Notes under the pieces: generated by a model
Seen by the model: the letters and a program-made list of their open reading frames with translations, nothing else
Told to the model about the DNA's origin: nothing
Database searches by the model: none
Source of the DNA: CAVVIO01 sp963748095
GTDB lineage: Bacteria; Bacteroidota; Bacteroidia; Bacteroidales; UBA10428
Reading direction: 5' to 3'
Assembly (NCBI GenBank): GCA_963748095.1
Contig: CAVVIO010000001.1
Location: 189,174-253,173, forward strand
Length of the DNA stretch: 64,000 bases
Part shown: positions 11,601 to 17,993 of the stretch, piece by piece
How positions within the stretch are numbered: position 1 is the stretch's first letter
Layout: the number at the start of each line of letters is the position of its first letter
Translations under genes and position numbers: made by a program

Positions 11601-12067
11601 TCTGTTTCCGATTTATTATCGGTTACATTTATTCCGGAAACTGGTTTTATGATTAACTGAACAACATTTATGTTTTTTATTTTATCAATATGGTTAGCTA
11701 TAATGTCTGCTTCCAAAAATTCTTTTGCGTTTCGTTTAAACTTCCATGTAAAGTGGTTGTCTTTTGCGAGGTTAACTTCGTTGATCAGATTTGAAAATTC
11801 ATTTCTTACAGAAGAATTTGCCATAAGCTCATCCGGGAAAAAATCAAATAATGAGGCATTAATGAGGTTTTGTTTTTCACGGCCAAAAAATAATTCTGCT
11901 TTTTCATTGCAATCAACAATTCTATCTGCTTCGAGGGAAATAACAGCATATTCCGAATTTTCCATCAGTTTCCTGTATTGAATGCCGGTCATACGAAGCT
12001 GTCGGTTTTCATCTTCAAGTTGATGAAGCCTCTTTTCCATTTCATCGTAGGATAATTTATTTTTCAT
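5609..12067 (-). CDS. Giant cytoplasmic multi-PAS/GAF sensor histidine kinase
   Basis: 2152 residues, several times a normal kinase. I see about 13 PAS domains, most introduced by the linker pattern (A)LRESExxxR and closed by DITERK; they begin near residues 32, 175, 295, 490, 645, 770, 890, 1195, 1325, 1440, 1570, 1700 and 1830. A single GAF domain lies between the seventh and eighth (about 1015-1185). The C-terminus has a HisKA_3 box (FARNIHDDLGP, phosphorylatable H1962) and an HATPase_c domain with the N box ELINNTLKHA, DDGVGI and GRGISNI. No membrane segment or signal peptide is visible, so it should be cytosolic. Coiled-coil linkers occur near residues 430-480. Ligands cannot be told from sequence. 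The partner is the LuxR-type regulator 47 bases downstream. Confidence 0.93.
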   Translation of the reverse strand: MKNKLSYDEMEKRLHQLEDENRQLRMTGIQYRKLMENSEYAVISLEADRIVDCNEKAELFFGREKQNLINASLFDFFPDELMANSSVRNEFSNLINEVNLAKDNHFTWKFKRNAKEFLEADIIANHIDKIKNINVVQLIIKPVSGINVTDNKSETDSIKNHHVWKSHETLKVLFKNMRDGFIQTDLDGNFKECNAAFCKIVNYSENELKKLSIKKITPEKWQQFEQRIIQEQVLKQGFSPIYEKEYQRKDGKNIPVEIQVYLIKEKNKPVGFWGIAREMSDLKKYEQELRESQLMLQSILNTIPVSVFWKDLHLNYLGCNKNFADDAGLKSTYEIIGKNDYEMPWKEIADKYQADDNFVIGNGRPMLNYEEQQVNPNNEKIWIKTSKIPLLNTDNKIIGVLGVYEDITFQHHAYFELEKHRNNLKELVKERTIKIESLNEEMMATNEVLYQKNEELASMNSLLQNEIGERVKTEEALRESEIKFRSFIEQSSDGISLFNADSSVLEWNKSMEQIFGIKKNDVLGKNFIEIEKDILKGNPSKNELNTDSQTSINKLNYVFSHNTKQESEFEISSVEGKNKIITINTFPIETEKGNFIGSISRDITEKRKSEHELENYRFHLEKIVKERTEELLEREERIRTLNDNLPEGAILRVTITKNRNYHINYGSANLSKILGIPRNKLMETKVDYLLENIYPDDLPALTEAFENSIKNLEILEVELRYFKNREKLNWLHIKCAPHNDNHGNLVFDGYIIDITRLKQAEEMQRLVQYSIDNSNNSIFWFGPDGKFIYVNEAAIKNLGYSRGELLNMHVYDIRAEITKQSWKERWKKLKREKTRVMETELLKKDGKRIPVEEHFSYLDFNGSEYVFSFTSDISERKKAENALKNSERNYREIFNATSEAIFIHDAMTGMVVDVNNTMLNMYNCTYDEALTLSSNNFSLGKAPYDQNTAYEKIRAAIREGDQEFEWLARKKTGETFWTEVNLKLTEISGEQRILSVVRDITERKKAAEALAYRSKFEKLISDISTRFINIAPNEVDANIEQALGEIGDLAGTDSGYLYQISEDWSNFSMIHLWNKNKSGISKKNFQKLPIDKLPWWMSKIKNQEVISISSLKELPKEAKSEKRFIEMRKINSLIDVPVVYQGKVNGILGFTSNMDDRFWLNDEISLLKVVGEIFTSAIQRKNTFNSLTESERNYREIFNAPSDAILIHEITSGKILDVNQAMLEMYGYENKSELSDNLESISANISTYKYISALEKIQKTVKDGPQIFEWLSRKKNGEYFWVETSLRQANIGGHKRVLAVVRDITERKKTEDALATSEQRYRTLFEQAADGIFVGNRLGIITEANISVSNILGYSKEEILQKNFSTFFDKDELEVKPLRYDLVDIGKVVVNFRTMKRKDGTKVPVEMITQKLEDGRLQVFIRDITEKTEAERKEIEQKEFLNALLETIPIPVYYKDKNGNYKGCNSTFEKYSGFGRKDVIGKTDFDLFPAELSQIYKSKDDELLKLKSPQNFEAPLLARNGDLMDFSFNKAVYTDAEGNITGIIGALFDITERKKAEIALRESENRLKLALEATSDGLWDWNVKTGEVFYSPRYFDMLGYKPEDFKSKSGTWLQFVHPDDEEKTLRIVNKYLYKKGDNFEIEYRVRTKSNDWIWVLGRGKTVEWDEEKKAVRMVGTIIDITERKYADQALRESEEKFRLLFETASDAIFMMKGNRFIDCNSATLKMFACTKSQIINQPPYAFSPEFQPDGTLSKDSAQKKIQAALDKGPQFFEWQHIRSDGVQFDAEVTLNKIELGNDVFVQAIVRNITDRKKAEQALKVSEQKFRNIFENSSDGILISKLDKTLLDANSVLLKEYGISKNALKKLNLSDLMPMSYQPVLNQRLEDLKLNKPVPTVEIEIITSQGKTIPIEISSKLIEYEGMRVVLSIIRDIRERKQMEKKVLDAIIRTEEQEREKFARNIHDDLGPLLSSVKMYINSIQTDSNKKKMDFIIKQINEIVKEAIITTKEISNDLSPHILANYGVIPAIESFTNKIVQNINLQVETNLHELRFSSDMETSMYRIIKELINNTLKHAKAKNILINISYDSEHVNLNYKDDGVGIDIDKINNPENTGRGISNIYSRSKSLNGTFRLYSCKPSGTCFDLNFPAIALK

Positions 12068-12216
12068 TTTATCCTTTATTAGTATTAAATGATCAATTTC
12101 ACGTTATAAATGTTGCGGCTATATTATTTTTAAGGTACGAAAATAATTTTCTTTACGTATATCCGGTGATAAAAAAATAGTCAACTTTGCTGTGCAACCT
12201 GAAAGAAATTAACAAA

Positions 12217-13353
12217 ATGGCTGGAATATATGTTCATATACCTTTTTGCCGGAAATTATGTTATTATTGTGATTTTCACTTTTCGGTATCTTTTAAAAAA
12301 AAGGATGCTGTAGTAGAATCAATTCTAAAGGAAATTGAATTACAAAAAAATTATCTGGGGGATGATAAAATAAATACTATTTATCTGGGAGGAGGGACCC
12401 CCTCTGTATTGACCATACATGAAATAAACGCAATTTTTGAGACCATATACCGGAACTTCGTTATTTCGGAAGATGTTGAAGTTACGATGGAAGCTAATCC
12501 TGATGACCTGACCACGGAATATTTAAAAACATTATATGAAGAAAGTCCCGTAAAAAGGTTAAGTATCGGCACACAATCTTTCCGCGATGAGGATTTGAAA
12601 ATGATGAACCGCAGACATACGGCAAATGAAGCAATAACAGCAGTTCGCAACAGTCAGAAAGCTGGGTTTAACAATATTAATATCGACCTGATATATGGAA
12701 TTCCGGGACTTAGCATGAACGCCTGGAAGAATAATCTCGAAGAAGCTTTTCACCTGGGAATACAGCATATATCTGCATATCACCTGACCTTTGAGCCAAA
12801 AACGGTGTTCTGGCGTTATGTCAGCCAGGGAAAGTTAAAGCCGGTAAAAGAAGATTTAAGCCTGAAACAATTTGAATGGCTTGTTCAGAAGTCTTCTGAA
12901 CAAGGATTTATTCATTATGAGATTTCAAATTTTGCCAGGGAAGGATATTTTTCAAAACACAACACCAATTACTGGAAACAGGAAAAATACCTCGGAATAG
13001 GACCTTCGGCACATTCCTATAACCTAACCTCACGGCAATGGAATGTGGCTGATAATGCCAAATATGTGGAAGCTCTCGCAAATAATTCTATTCCTTTCGA
13101 AAAGGAAGAACTGGGAGCGGAAACAAGTTATAACGATTATCTGCTTACCTCGTTGAGGACAATGTGGGGAGCAGACCTAATCTACATGAAAGAAAAAATC
13201 GGAGAAAAATATGCTGACTGTTTTTTACGGCAATCCCAGAAATTTATCGATAACGGAGAGATGGTTCGAAACGGCAACGCTTTTATTTTGAGCCTGAAGG
13301 GTAAATTCCTGGCAGATTACATAATATCGGAATTAATGTATGTCGGGGTATAA
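12217..13353 (+). CDS. hemW: HemW-like radical SAM protein
   Basis: 378 residues. The frame extends ten codons further to a TTG, but MAGIYVHIPFC at the ATG at 12217 is the conserved family start. The radical SAM cluster motif is C11-x3-C15-x2-C18 followed by F, then GGGTPS, EANPDD and LSIGTQSF, all typical of the HemN/HemW group. The length and the absence of the longer HemN N-terminus fit HemW, now regarded as a heme-inserting chaperone rather than a coproporphyrinogen oxidase. It is convergent with cysS, with only three bases between the two stop codons. Confidence 0.9.
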   Translation: MAGIYVHIPFCRKLCYYCDFHFSVSFKKKDAVVESILKEIELQKNYLGDDKINTIYLGGGTPSVLTIHEINAIFETIYRNFVISEDVEVTMEANPDDLTTEYLKTLYEESPVKRLSIGTQSFRDEDLKMMNRRHTANEAITAVRNSQKAGFNNINIDLIYGIPGLSMNAWKNNLEEAFHLGIQHISAYHLTFEPKTVFWRYVSQGKLKPVKEDLSLKQFEWLVQKSSEQGFIHYEISNFAREGYFSKHNTNYWKQEKYLGIGPSAHSYNLTSRQWNVADNAKYVEALANNSIPFEKEELGAETSYNDYLLTSLRTMWGADLIYMKEKIGEKYADCFLRQSQKFIDNGEMVRNGNAFILSLKGKFLADYIISELMYVGV

Positions 13354-13356
13354 CCC

Positions 13357-14832
13357 TCAGTCTTTTATTTCCCATTCAACCCCGTCTTTTGTATCTTTTA
13401 TTTCGATCCCCAGACTGTTAAGCTGTTTGCGAATACTGTCGGAAGTGCCGAAATCTTTCCTGGCTTTGGCTTCTTTTCGCAGATCGAGTAAAAGCTCAAT
13501 TAGTCCGGGAGTAAGGGTATCGCTATTTGTAGCCTTCTCTTCAATTTTTAGCCCAAGGATATCCGAAACAAAAGTCCGGTACAACGCTTTCATTTGTTCC
13601 AGGTCAGGCTGATTTATCGTTTCTTTATTTTCCTTAATCAGATTGATCAGCTTCACACCATCGAACAGGTGTGAAATAGCAATGGGAGTATTCAGATCGT
13701 CATTCATAGCCGCATAACATTTGCCTTCCAGATCCTGAACATCAACTGAGGATTTTTCGGAAGGTTGAAGTTTTTCCAGTGTTTCCAAAGCTTTCAGTAA
13801 ACGGTCAAGGCCTTTTTCCGAGGCATCGAGTGCTTCATTTGAAAAATCGAGAGTACTCCTGTAATGTGCCTGTAAAATAAAAAACCGGATCGTCATTGGC
13901 GAAAATGCACGATCGAGTGACGGGTGATCACCCGAAAAAAATTCATTGAGCGAAATGGAATTATTTAACGATTTTCCCATTTTCTGCCCATTGATGGTAA
14001 TCATATTATTATGCATCCAGTATTTCACATGGTCTTTTCCGTTGGCAGCCACCGACTGGGCAATTTCACATTCGTGATGCGGGAACATTAAATCGAGGCC
14101 CCCGCCATGAATGTCAAATTCATCCCCTAAATATTTCATGCTCATAGCCGAACATTCGAGGTGCCAGCCGGGAAAACCTTCACTCCATATTGACGGCCAG
14201 TGCATGATGTGTGCAGGAGAACTTTTTTTCCAAAGCGCAAAATCAAAACTGTTCCGCTTTTCTTCCTGACCGTCAAGTTTACGTGTATTACTTTGTAAAT
14301 CTTCAGTTTTCCGGCCCGATAACCGACCGTAATGATGCAACTTATCGTATTTCTCCACATCGAAATAGATCGACCCGTTTACTTCATAACCAAAACCATT
14401 CTCCAGAATTTTTTTCACCAGTTCCTGTTGTTCAATAATATGTCCGGAAGCATGTGGTTCTATACTGGGAGGAAGTACATTCAATTGTTGCATGTTCTGC
14501 TGAAAATGATTGACATATTGCTGAACCACTTCCATGGGTTCCAGTTGTTCCAGCCGGGCCGCTTTAGTTATCTTATCTTCTCCTTCATCTTCCAACTCGT
14601 TTTCGAGATGTCCAACATCTGTGATATTTCTTACATACCGCACTTTATACCCGAGGTGACGAAGAAAACGGAACAACACATCGAAAGTGATAACTGACCG
14701 GGCATGTCCCAGGTGGGCATCTCCGTAAACAGTAGGGCCACACACGTAAAGTCCGACATGCGGCGGGTGGATGGGTACGAATTTTTCTTTCTTTCGTGTA
14801 AGTGTATTGTATATATATAATTCTTTCGGCAT
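13357..14832 (-). CDS. cysS: Cysteinyl-tRNA synthetase
   Basis: 491 residues, full length. Class I signature motifs are present: C31 (zinc) in LYVCGPTVYG, the HIGH-type H40-L-G-H43, the zinc-binding GWHLECSAMS and HGGGLDLMFPHHECE, and the KMSKS equivalent KMGKSLNN near residue 284. The C-terminal anticodon-binding helical domain ends with RKQLNSLGIEIKDTKDG. It charges tRNA-Cys. It is convergent with hemW on its 3' side, and the patatin gene lies about 100 bases upstream on the same strand. Confidence 0.97.
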   Translation of the reverse strand: MPKELYIYNTLTRKKEKFVPIHPPHVGLYVCGPTVYGDAHLGHARSVITFDVLFRFLRHLGYKVRYVRNITDVGHLENELEDEGEDKITKAARLEQLEPMEVVQQYVNHFQQNMQQLNVLPPSIEPHASGHIIEQQELVKKILENGFGYEVNGSIYFDVEKYDKLHHYGRLSGRKTEDLQSNTRKLDGQEEKRNSFDFALWKKSSPAHIMHWPSIWSEGFPGWHLECSAMSMKYLGDEFDIHGGGLDLMFPHHECEIAQSVAANGKDHVKYWMHNNMITINGQKMGKSLNNSISLNEFFSGDHPSLDRAFSPMTIRFFILQAHYRSTLDFSNEALDASEKGLDRLLKALETLEKLQPSEKSSVDVQDLEGKCYAAMNDDLNTPIAISHLFDGVKLINLIKENKETINQPDLEQMKALYRTFVSDILGLKIEEKATNSDTLTPGLIELLLDLRKEAKARKDFGTSDSIRKQLNSLGIEIKDTKDGVEWEIKD

Positions 14833-14930
14833 GTTGTTGAACCGGTTATTTAAATAAGATTCGTAAAATTAATAATTATAATTGGAACCATTTGATCAAT
14901 CCTGCAAAACACTTTATTGATATCCTCCTG

Positions 14931-15689
14931 TTAAAGGACTTTCATAGCTTCTTCATAACCAATCTGAAAGATCTCCTCCTTTTTTTTCAGGTCAAGGATT
15001 CCGAATTTTATAAGTAAAGGAGGTTCGATAAAAATATCGAATTGCGATTTTTTTGATTCCAGGGACGAAGCTACGGCAAGATGAAAAGCACGTTCGGCCA
15101 CACTTGCCACACCTTTTACCTGATCGATCTTCCCGAGCGGATTTACATGAACACCGATTAGTTTTTTGCAGGAATTCTTAACGGGTTCAACAGGCAGGTT
15201 ATCCATGATGCCACCATCGATGTATGCTATACTATCAATTTTTTTTACTTCGAATAAAACCGGGATACTTGCTGAAGCAATGACTGCATCAACAAGATTC
15301 CCCTCATAAAGATATTCGGCTTTTCCCTCATAAATATTGGTGGCACATATAATCAGTTTCTTTTTCAGATCTTCTATGTTTTTACTTCGCAGGTTGTCTT
15401 TTAGCAGGTTATGAAGGCCGTTAATACGAAAAAATCCATGACGGGGAATAGTAGCTCTGAATAAATCCAGTAATTTTTTCCGGTTGAATATCTCAAGAAT
15501 TTCTTCCGGCTCATAACCATCAGCATAAAAAGCTCCCACAATAGCTCCGGCACTGGTACCTGAAATAATTTCAGGATAGATATTTTTTTCATGAAGAGCT
15601 TTCAGAACGCCAATATGGGCAAATCCCCGGGCTGCGCCTCCACTTAAAACCAAACCGTATTTATATTCTTTAAAAATATTTAGCATCAT
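14931..15689 (-). CDS. Patatin-like phospholipase
   Basis: 252 residues with the complete patatin catalytic machinery: oxyanion-hole glycines in LSGGAARGFAHIG (residues 15-27), nucleophile S46 in GTSAG, and the catalytic aspartate D158 in YIDGGIMDN. No signal peptide, so probably a cytoplasmic or membrane-associated lipid acyl hydrolase resembling the RssA family. It is short, lacking the POTRA/barrel extension seen in longer Bacteroidota patatins. The start chosen gives MMLNIFKEYKYGLVLSGG; the second ATG could serve equally well. Confidence 0.9.
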   Translation of the reverse strand: MMLNIFKEYKYGLVLSGGAARGFAHIGVLKALHEKNIYPEIISGTSAGAIVGAFYADGYEPEEILEIFNRKKLLDLFRATIPRHGFFRINGLHNLLKDNLRSKNIEDLKKKLIICATNIYEGKAEYLYEGNLVDAVIASASIPVLFEVKKIDSIAYIDGGIMDNLPVEPVKNSCKKLIGVHVNPLGKIDQVKGVASVAERAFHLAVASSLESKKSQFDIFIEPPLLIKFGILDLKKKEEIFQIGYEEAMKVL

Positions 15690-16128
15690 TGAAAAATTTA
15701 TCTAAAATATATTTAATTGTTGTGATTACCTAAAATTATTTGAAGGAGCTTGTTTAATTTACCTAACAAAGGATTATAAAAAAGAATAAATTCCCTGTAA
15801 TATGTAAAGGTTTGTACAACATTTCCGAAAAAACCATGGAAAATATCCGGGAATTCTTTAACAGCGAAAGGCTGAATAATGAAGTATGCTATAAATGCCC
15901 GGGAAGTTAGTGGAAACGAAGAGAAACCGGGTGAAGCAAAGCACCATCGGCCCGAAGCAACGGACAAACGACTCGAAGCAAAGCACCAATCGGCCTGAAG
16001 CAACGGACAACCGGCCCGAAGCAAAGGACAAAGGTGTGGAAGCAATAGCCGACGGGCATGAAGCAAAATACGAACGGCCGCTTAATTAAATGGATTTTCG
16101 ATAAATCTTTTAAAAAGGCGACTTTTTA
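15690..16128. other. 439-bp region without a convincing gene
   Basis: Lies between the patatin gene and an SDR gene on the same strand. The right third is a 21-bp minisatellite, listed separately; the rest is AT-rich with no recognisable signal. Frames that open across it (64 codons on the plus strand, 117 on the minus) owe their length to the repeat, whose unit is a multiple of three, and resemble nothing I know. Confidence 0.5.
15933..16080 (+). repeat. Seven-copy 21-bp tandem repeat
   Basis: Seven consecutive units, each beginning GAAGCAA, with lengths 21, 21, 22, 21, 21, 21 and 21 (148 bp in all). A typical unit is GAAGCAACGGACAACCGGCC plus one C. Units differ in the second half, and copies 1/3 and 2/4 pair up best, suggesting an older two-unit (42-bp) period. 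The array is clearly more GC-rich than its flanks. Confidence 0.85.
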
Positions 16129-16908
16129 TCAGGCAACATTCGACATTTTCCGGATCACCCCTGCTGCCATTTTACGAGGGATGAGCCGCATGGAGAATAC
16201 TCCTAATTTATTAATCAGTCCGGGGATTGCTACTATTTTGTTTCTCATTAAAGAACGATACGCGTACCGGGCAACTTTTTCACTGCTAACAAAAGGCAGC
16301 ATTTTCATCAATTTTGAATGTTCCATTTCAGCTGTTTTCTGAAAACCGGAAGAAGTGGGACCGGGACACAAAGCCATAACTGAAACTCCGGAGCCTTTTA
16401 ATTCATTCGATAATGCTTCGGAAAAGTGCAGGACATAAGATTTGGTGGCATAATAAACAGCCATTAACGGGCCCGGTTGAAAAGCAGCCGTGGAAGCCAC
16501 ATTCAGTATTTTACCTTCGCCACGTTTCACCATATCACGGGCAAAAAGTTTGGTAAGCTCGGTAAGTGTTGTAATATTCAGGTTGATCATCCGTAGTTCT
16601 TTTTCCCAATCCCTTTCCACAAAAAACCCGAAATCGGCAAAACCGGCATTGTTCACCAGTATGTCAATTGTAATTTTCTCTTTTTTTAATTGTTCATATA
16701 AAAGGCTTCCCGCTCCCGGCTCTGAAAGGTCCATTGCAATAACTTTTGTTTCTGTTTGATACAGCGACTGCAATTCACCGGCCAATTTTTCCAGTTTATC
16801 TTTACTTCTGGCAACCACCACCAGGTTAAAGTCCTTTTGGGCGACTATTTTAGCCAGTTCATATCCGATCCCGCTCGATGCACCCGTAATTAATATTGTT
16901 TTACTCAT
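16129..16908 (-). CDS. SDR family oxidoreductase
   Basis: 259 residues, classical short-chain dehydrogenase. The Rossmann motif TGASSGIG is at residues 8-15, NNAG follows in ILVNNAGFADFG, and the active site is complete with a serine in ASTAAF and YYATK (Tyr-x3-Lys). The C-terminal VMALCPGPTSSGFQ is typical of the DltE/YqjQ-like subgroup. An NADP-dependent reduction or oxidation of an unknown small molecule or lipid is expected. A second SDR gene lies 110 bases upstream on the same strand, but the two are not close relatives. Confidence 0.9.
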   Translation of the reverse strand: MSKTILITGASSGIGYELAKIVAQKDFNLVVVARSKDKLEKLAGELQSLYQTETKVIAMDLSEPGAGSLLYEQLKKEKITIDILVNNAGFADFGFFVERDWEKELRMINLNITTLTELTKLFARDMVKRGEGKILNVASTAAFQPGPLMAVYYATKSYVLHFSEALSNELKGSGVSVMALCPGPTSSGFQKTAEMEHSKLMKMLPFVSSEKVARYAYRSLMRNKIVAIPGLINKLGVFSMRLIPRKMAAGVIRKMSNVA

Positions 16909-17018
16909 TATTTGTATTCAATTTTGGAAAGAAACATACCGAAACCATAAATGTTTGAATAATTTGAATTTGTGAATTGGAGATTATTTGGGATTTGAGT
17001 TTTGTAACTTATGATTTT

Positions 17019-17792
17019 TTAAAGTGTTGACTTCACCACTCCACCGTCCACGGCAATAACCTGACCGGTAATATACTCCGATAAAGGAGATAATAACCAG
17101 GCTGCCAGTGAAGCAAATTTATCTGTATCTCCCATTTTTTTCATAGGTATGTTTTGTTCAATAAGCCCGCGGGCTTCCTGAAATGAAAGTTCACTGTTTT
17201 CCACTTTTTTTACAATTAAACGTTCCGATGCTGGAGTATAATGGAAACCCGGAGCGAGTACATTGAAAGTAATTCCTTTGTCGGGAATTTCCTGTGACAG
17301 GGTTTTTACAAGTCCCACTACAGCAAGACGTAAAGAAGTACTCAGGACAAGGTTTTCAATAGGTTGTTTTACCGATGAACTTTCAACGTAAAGAAAACGG
17401 CCATACTTTTGTTGTTCAAATTTTGGAAGCAGCTGTTTAGTAAGTTCTACCTTCCATCTTAATAACTGATGATAAGCCTGGTCCCAATCTGCAATGTCGG
17501 TTTCGGCAAATGATTTGGCCGGCGGGCCCGATGCATTTACCAGTACACCGCTTAACAGACGGGAACCGATTTTTTCCAGCAGATCATGAATGGTGGTATC
17601 CTGGGTAATATCACCGCATAAAGTCTCGGTGTAGCGGGGGTTCGATTTAAACAGATTGGATAATCGTTCTTTACCACGGGCAACAGCAATTACTTTTGCT
17701 TTTTCGGCTACCAGCCGTTGATAGGTTGAAAAACCAAAGCCGCTGGTGGCGCCGCATACTACAAATAATTTATCTTTTAGTTGTAAATCCAT
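17019..17792 (-). CDS. SDR-fold protein with atypical active site
   Basis: 257 residues with the glycine motif VCGATSGFG near the start and the C-terminal IAVDGG typical of FabG-like SDRs. The usual NNAG is VNASGPP, and at the catalytic position the sequence after ESSSVKQP reads LVLSTSLRLAVVGL: the serine is present, but the Tyr and Lys of YxxxK are replaced by Ser and Arg. A subgroup of FabG-like proteins with this LS-x3-R pattern exists. Its activity is uncertain; it may use other residues or have lost catalysis. The start is at the conserved MDLQLKDKLFVV. Confidence 0.85.
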   Translation of the reverse strand: MDLQLKDKLFVVCGATSGFGFSTYQRLVAEKAKVIAVARGKERLSNLFKSNPRYTETLCGDITQDTTIHDLLEKIGSRLLSGVLVNASGPPAKSFAETDIADWDQAYHQLLRWKVELTKQLLPKFEQQKYGRFLYVESSSVKQPIENLVLSTSLRLAVVGLVKTLSQEIPDKGITFNVLAPGFHYTPASERLIVKKVENSELSFQEARGLIEQNIPMKKMGDTDKFASLAAWLLSPLSEYITGQVIAVDGGVVKSTL

Positions 17793-17931
17793 GTCAGCTA
17801 ACTTATTAATTTGTACTATTTGTCGTGTTATAGTAAAGGTAACGAAATCAGCACAATTTATTTAAAACAGATTAAAAAACTATTCGCATGAATTTACAGG
17901 AGTAATATCAGGTTTGACCTTAAGTCATAAA

Positions 17932-17966
17932 ATAAAGGCTCACAGAAATTTTCCGTAAGCCTTTAT
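17932..17966 (-). terminator. Terminator hairpin after the BlaR1-like gene
   Basis: A 9-bp inverted repeat ATAAAGGCT (17932-17940) and AGCCTTTAT (17958-17966), with further partial pairing inside, lies 28 bases beyond the stop codon. It probably ends the blaI-blaR1-like operon. Confidence 0.6.
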
Positions 17967-17993
17967 ATTGGATAAGGAATGGAATGCTGTTAC

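Noticed and set aside
12182..12189. CAACTTTG as a -7 box for hemW
   Set aside because: First base differs from TAnnTTTG and no TTG lies at the right distance.
15933..16080. Considered as a CRISPR array
   Set aside because: Units are directly adjacent with no unique spacers and no cas genes are near.
15713..16089. Frames of 64 codons (plus) and 117 codons (minus) across the 21-bp repeat
   Set aside because: Their length comes from the repeat unit being a multiple of three; one 22-bp unit shifts the frame and neither resembles a known protein.
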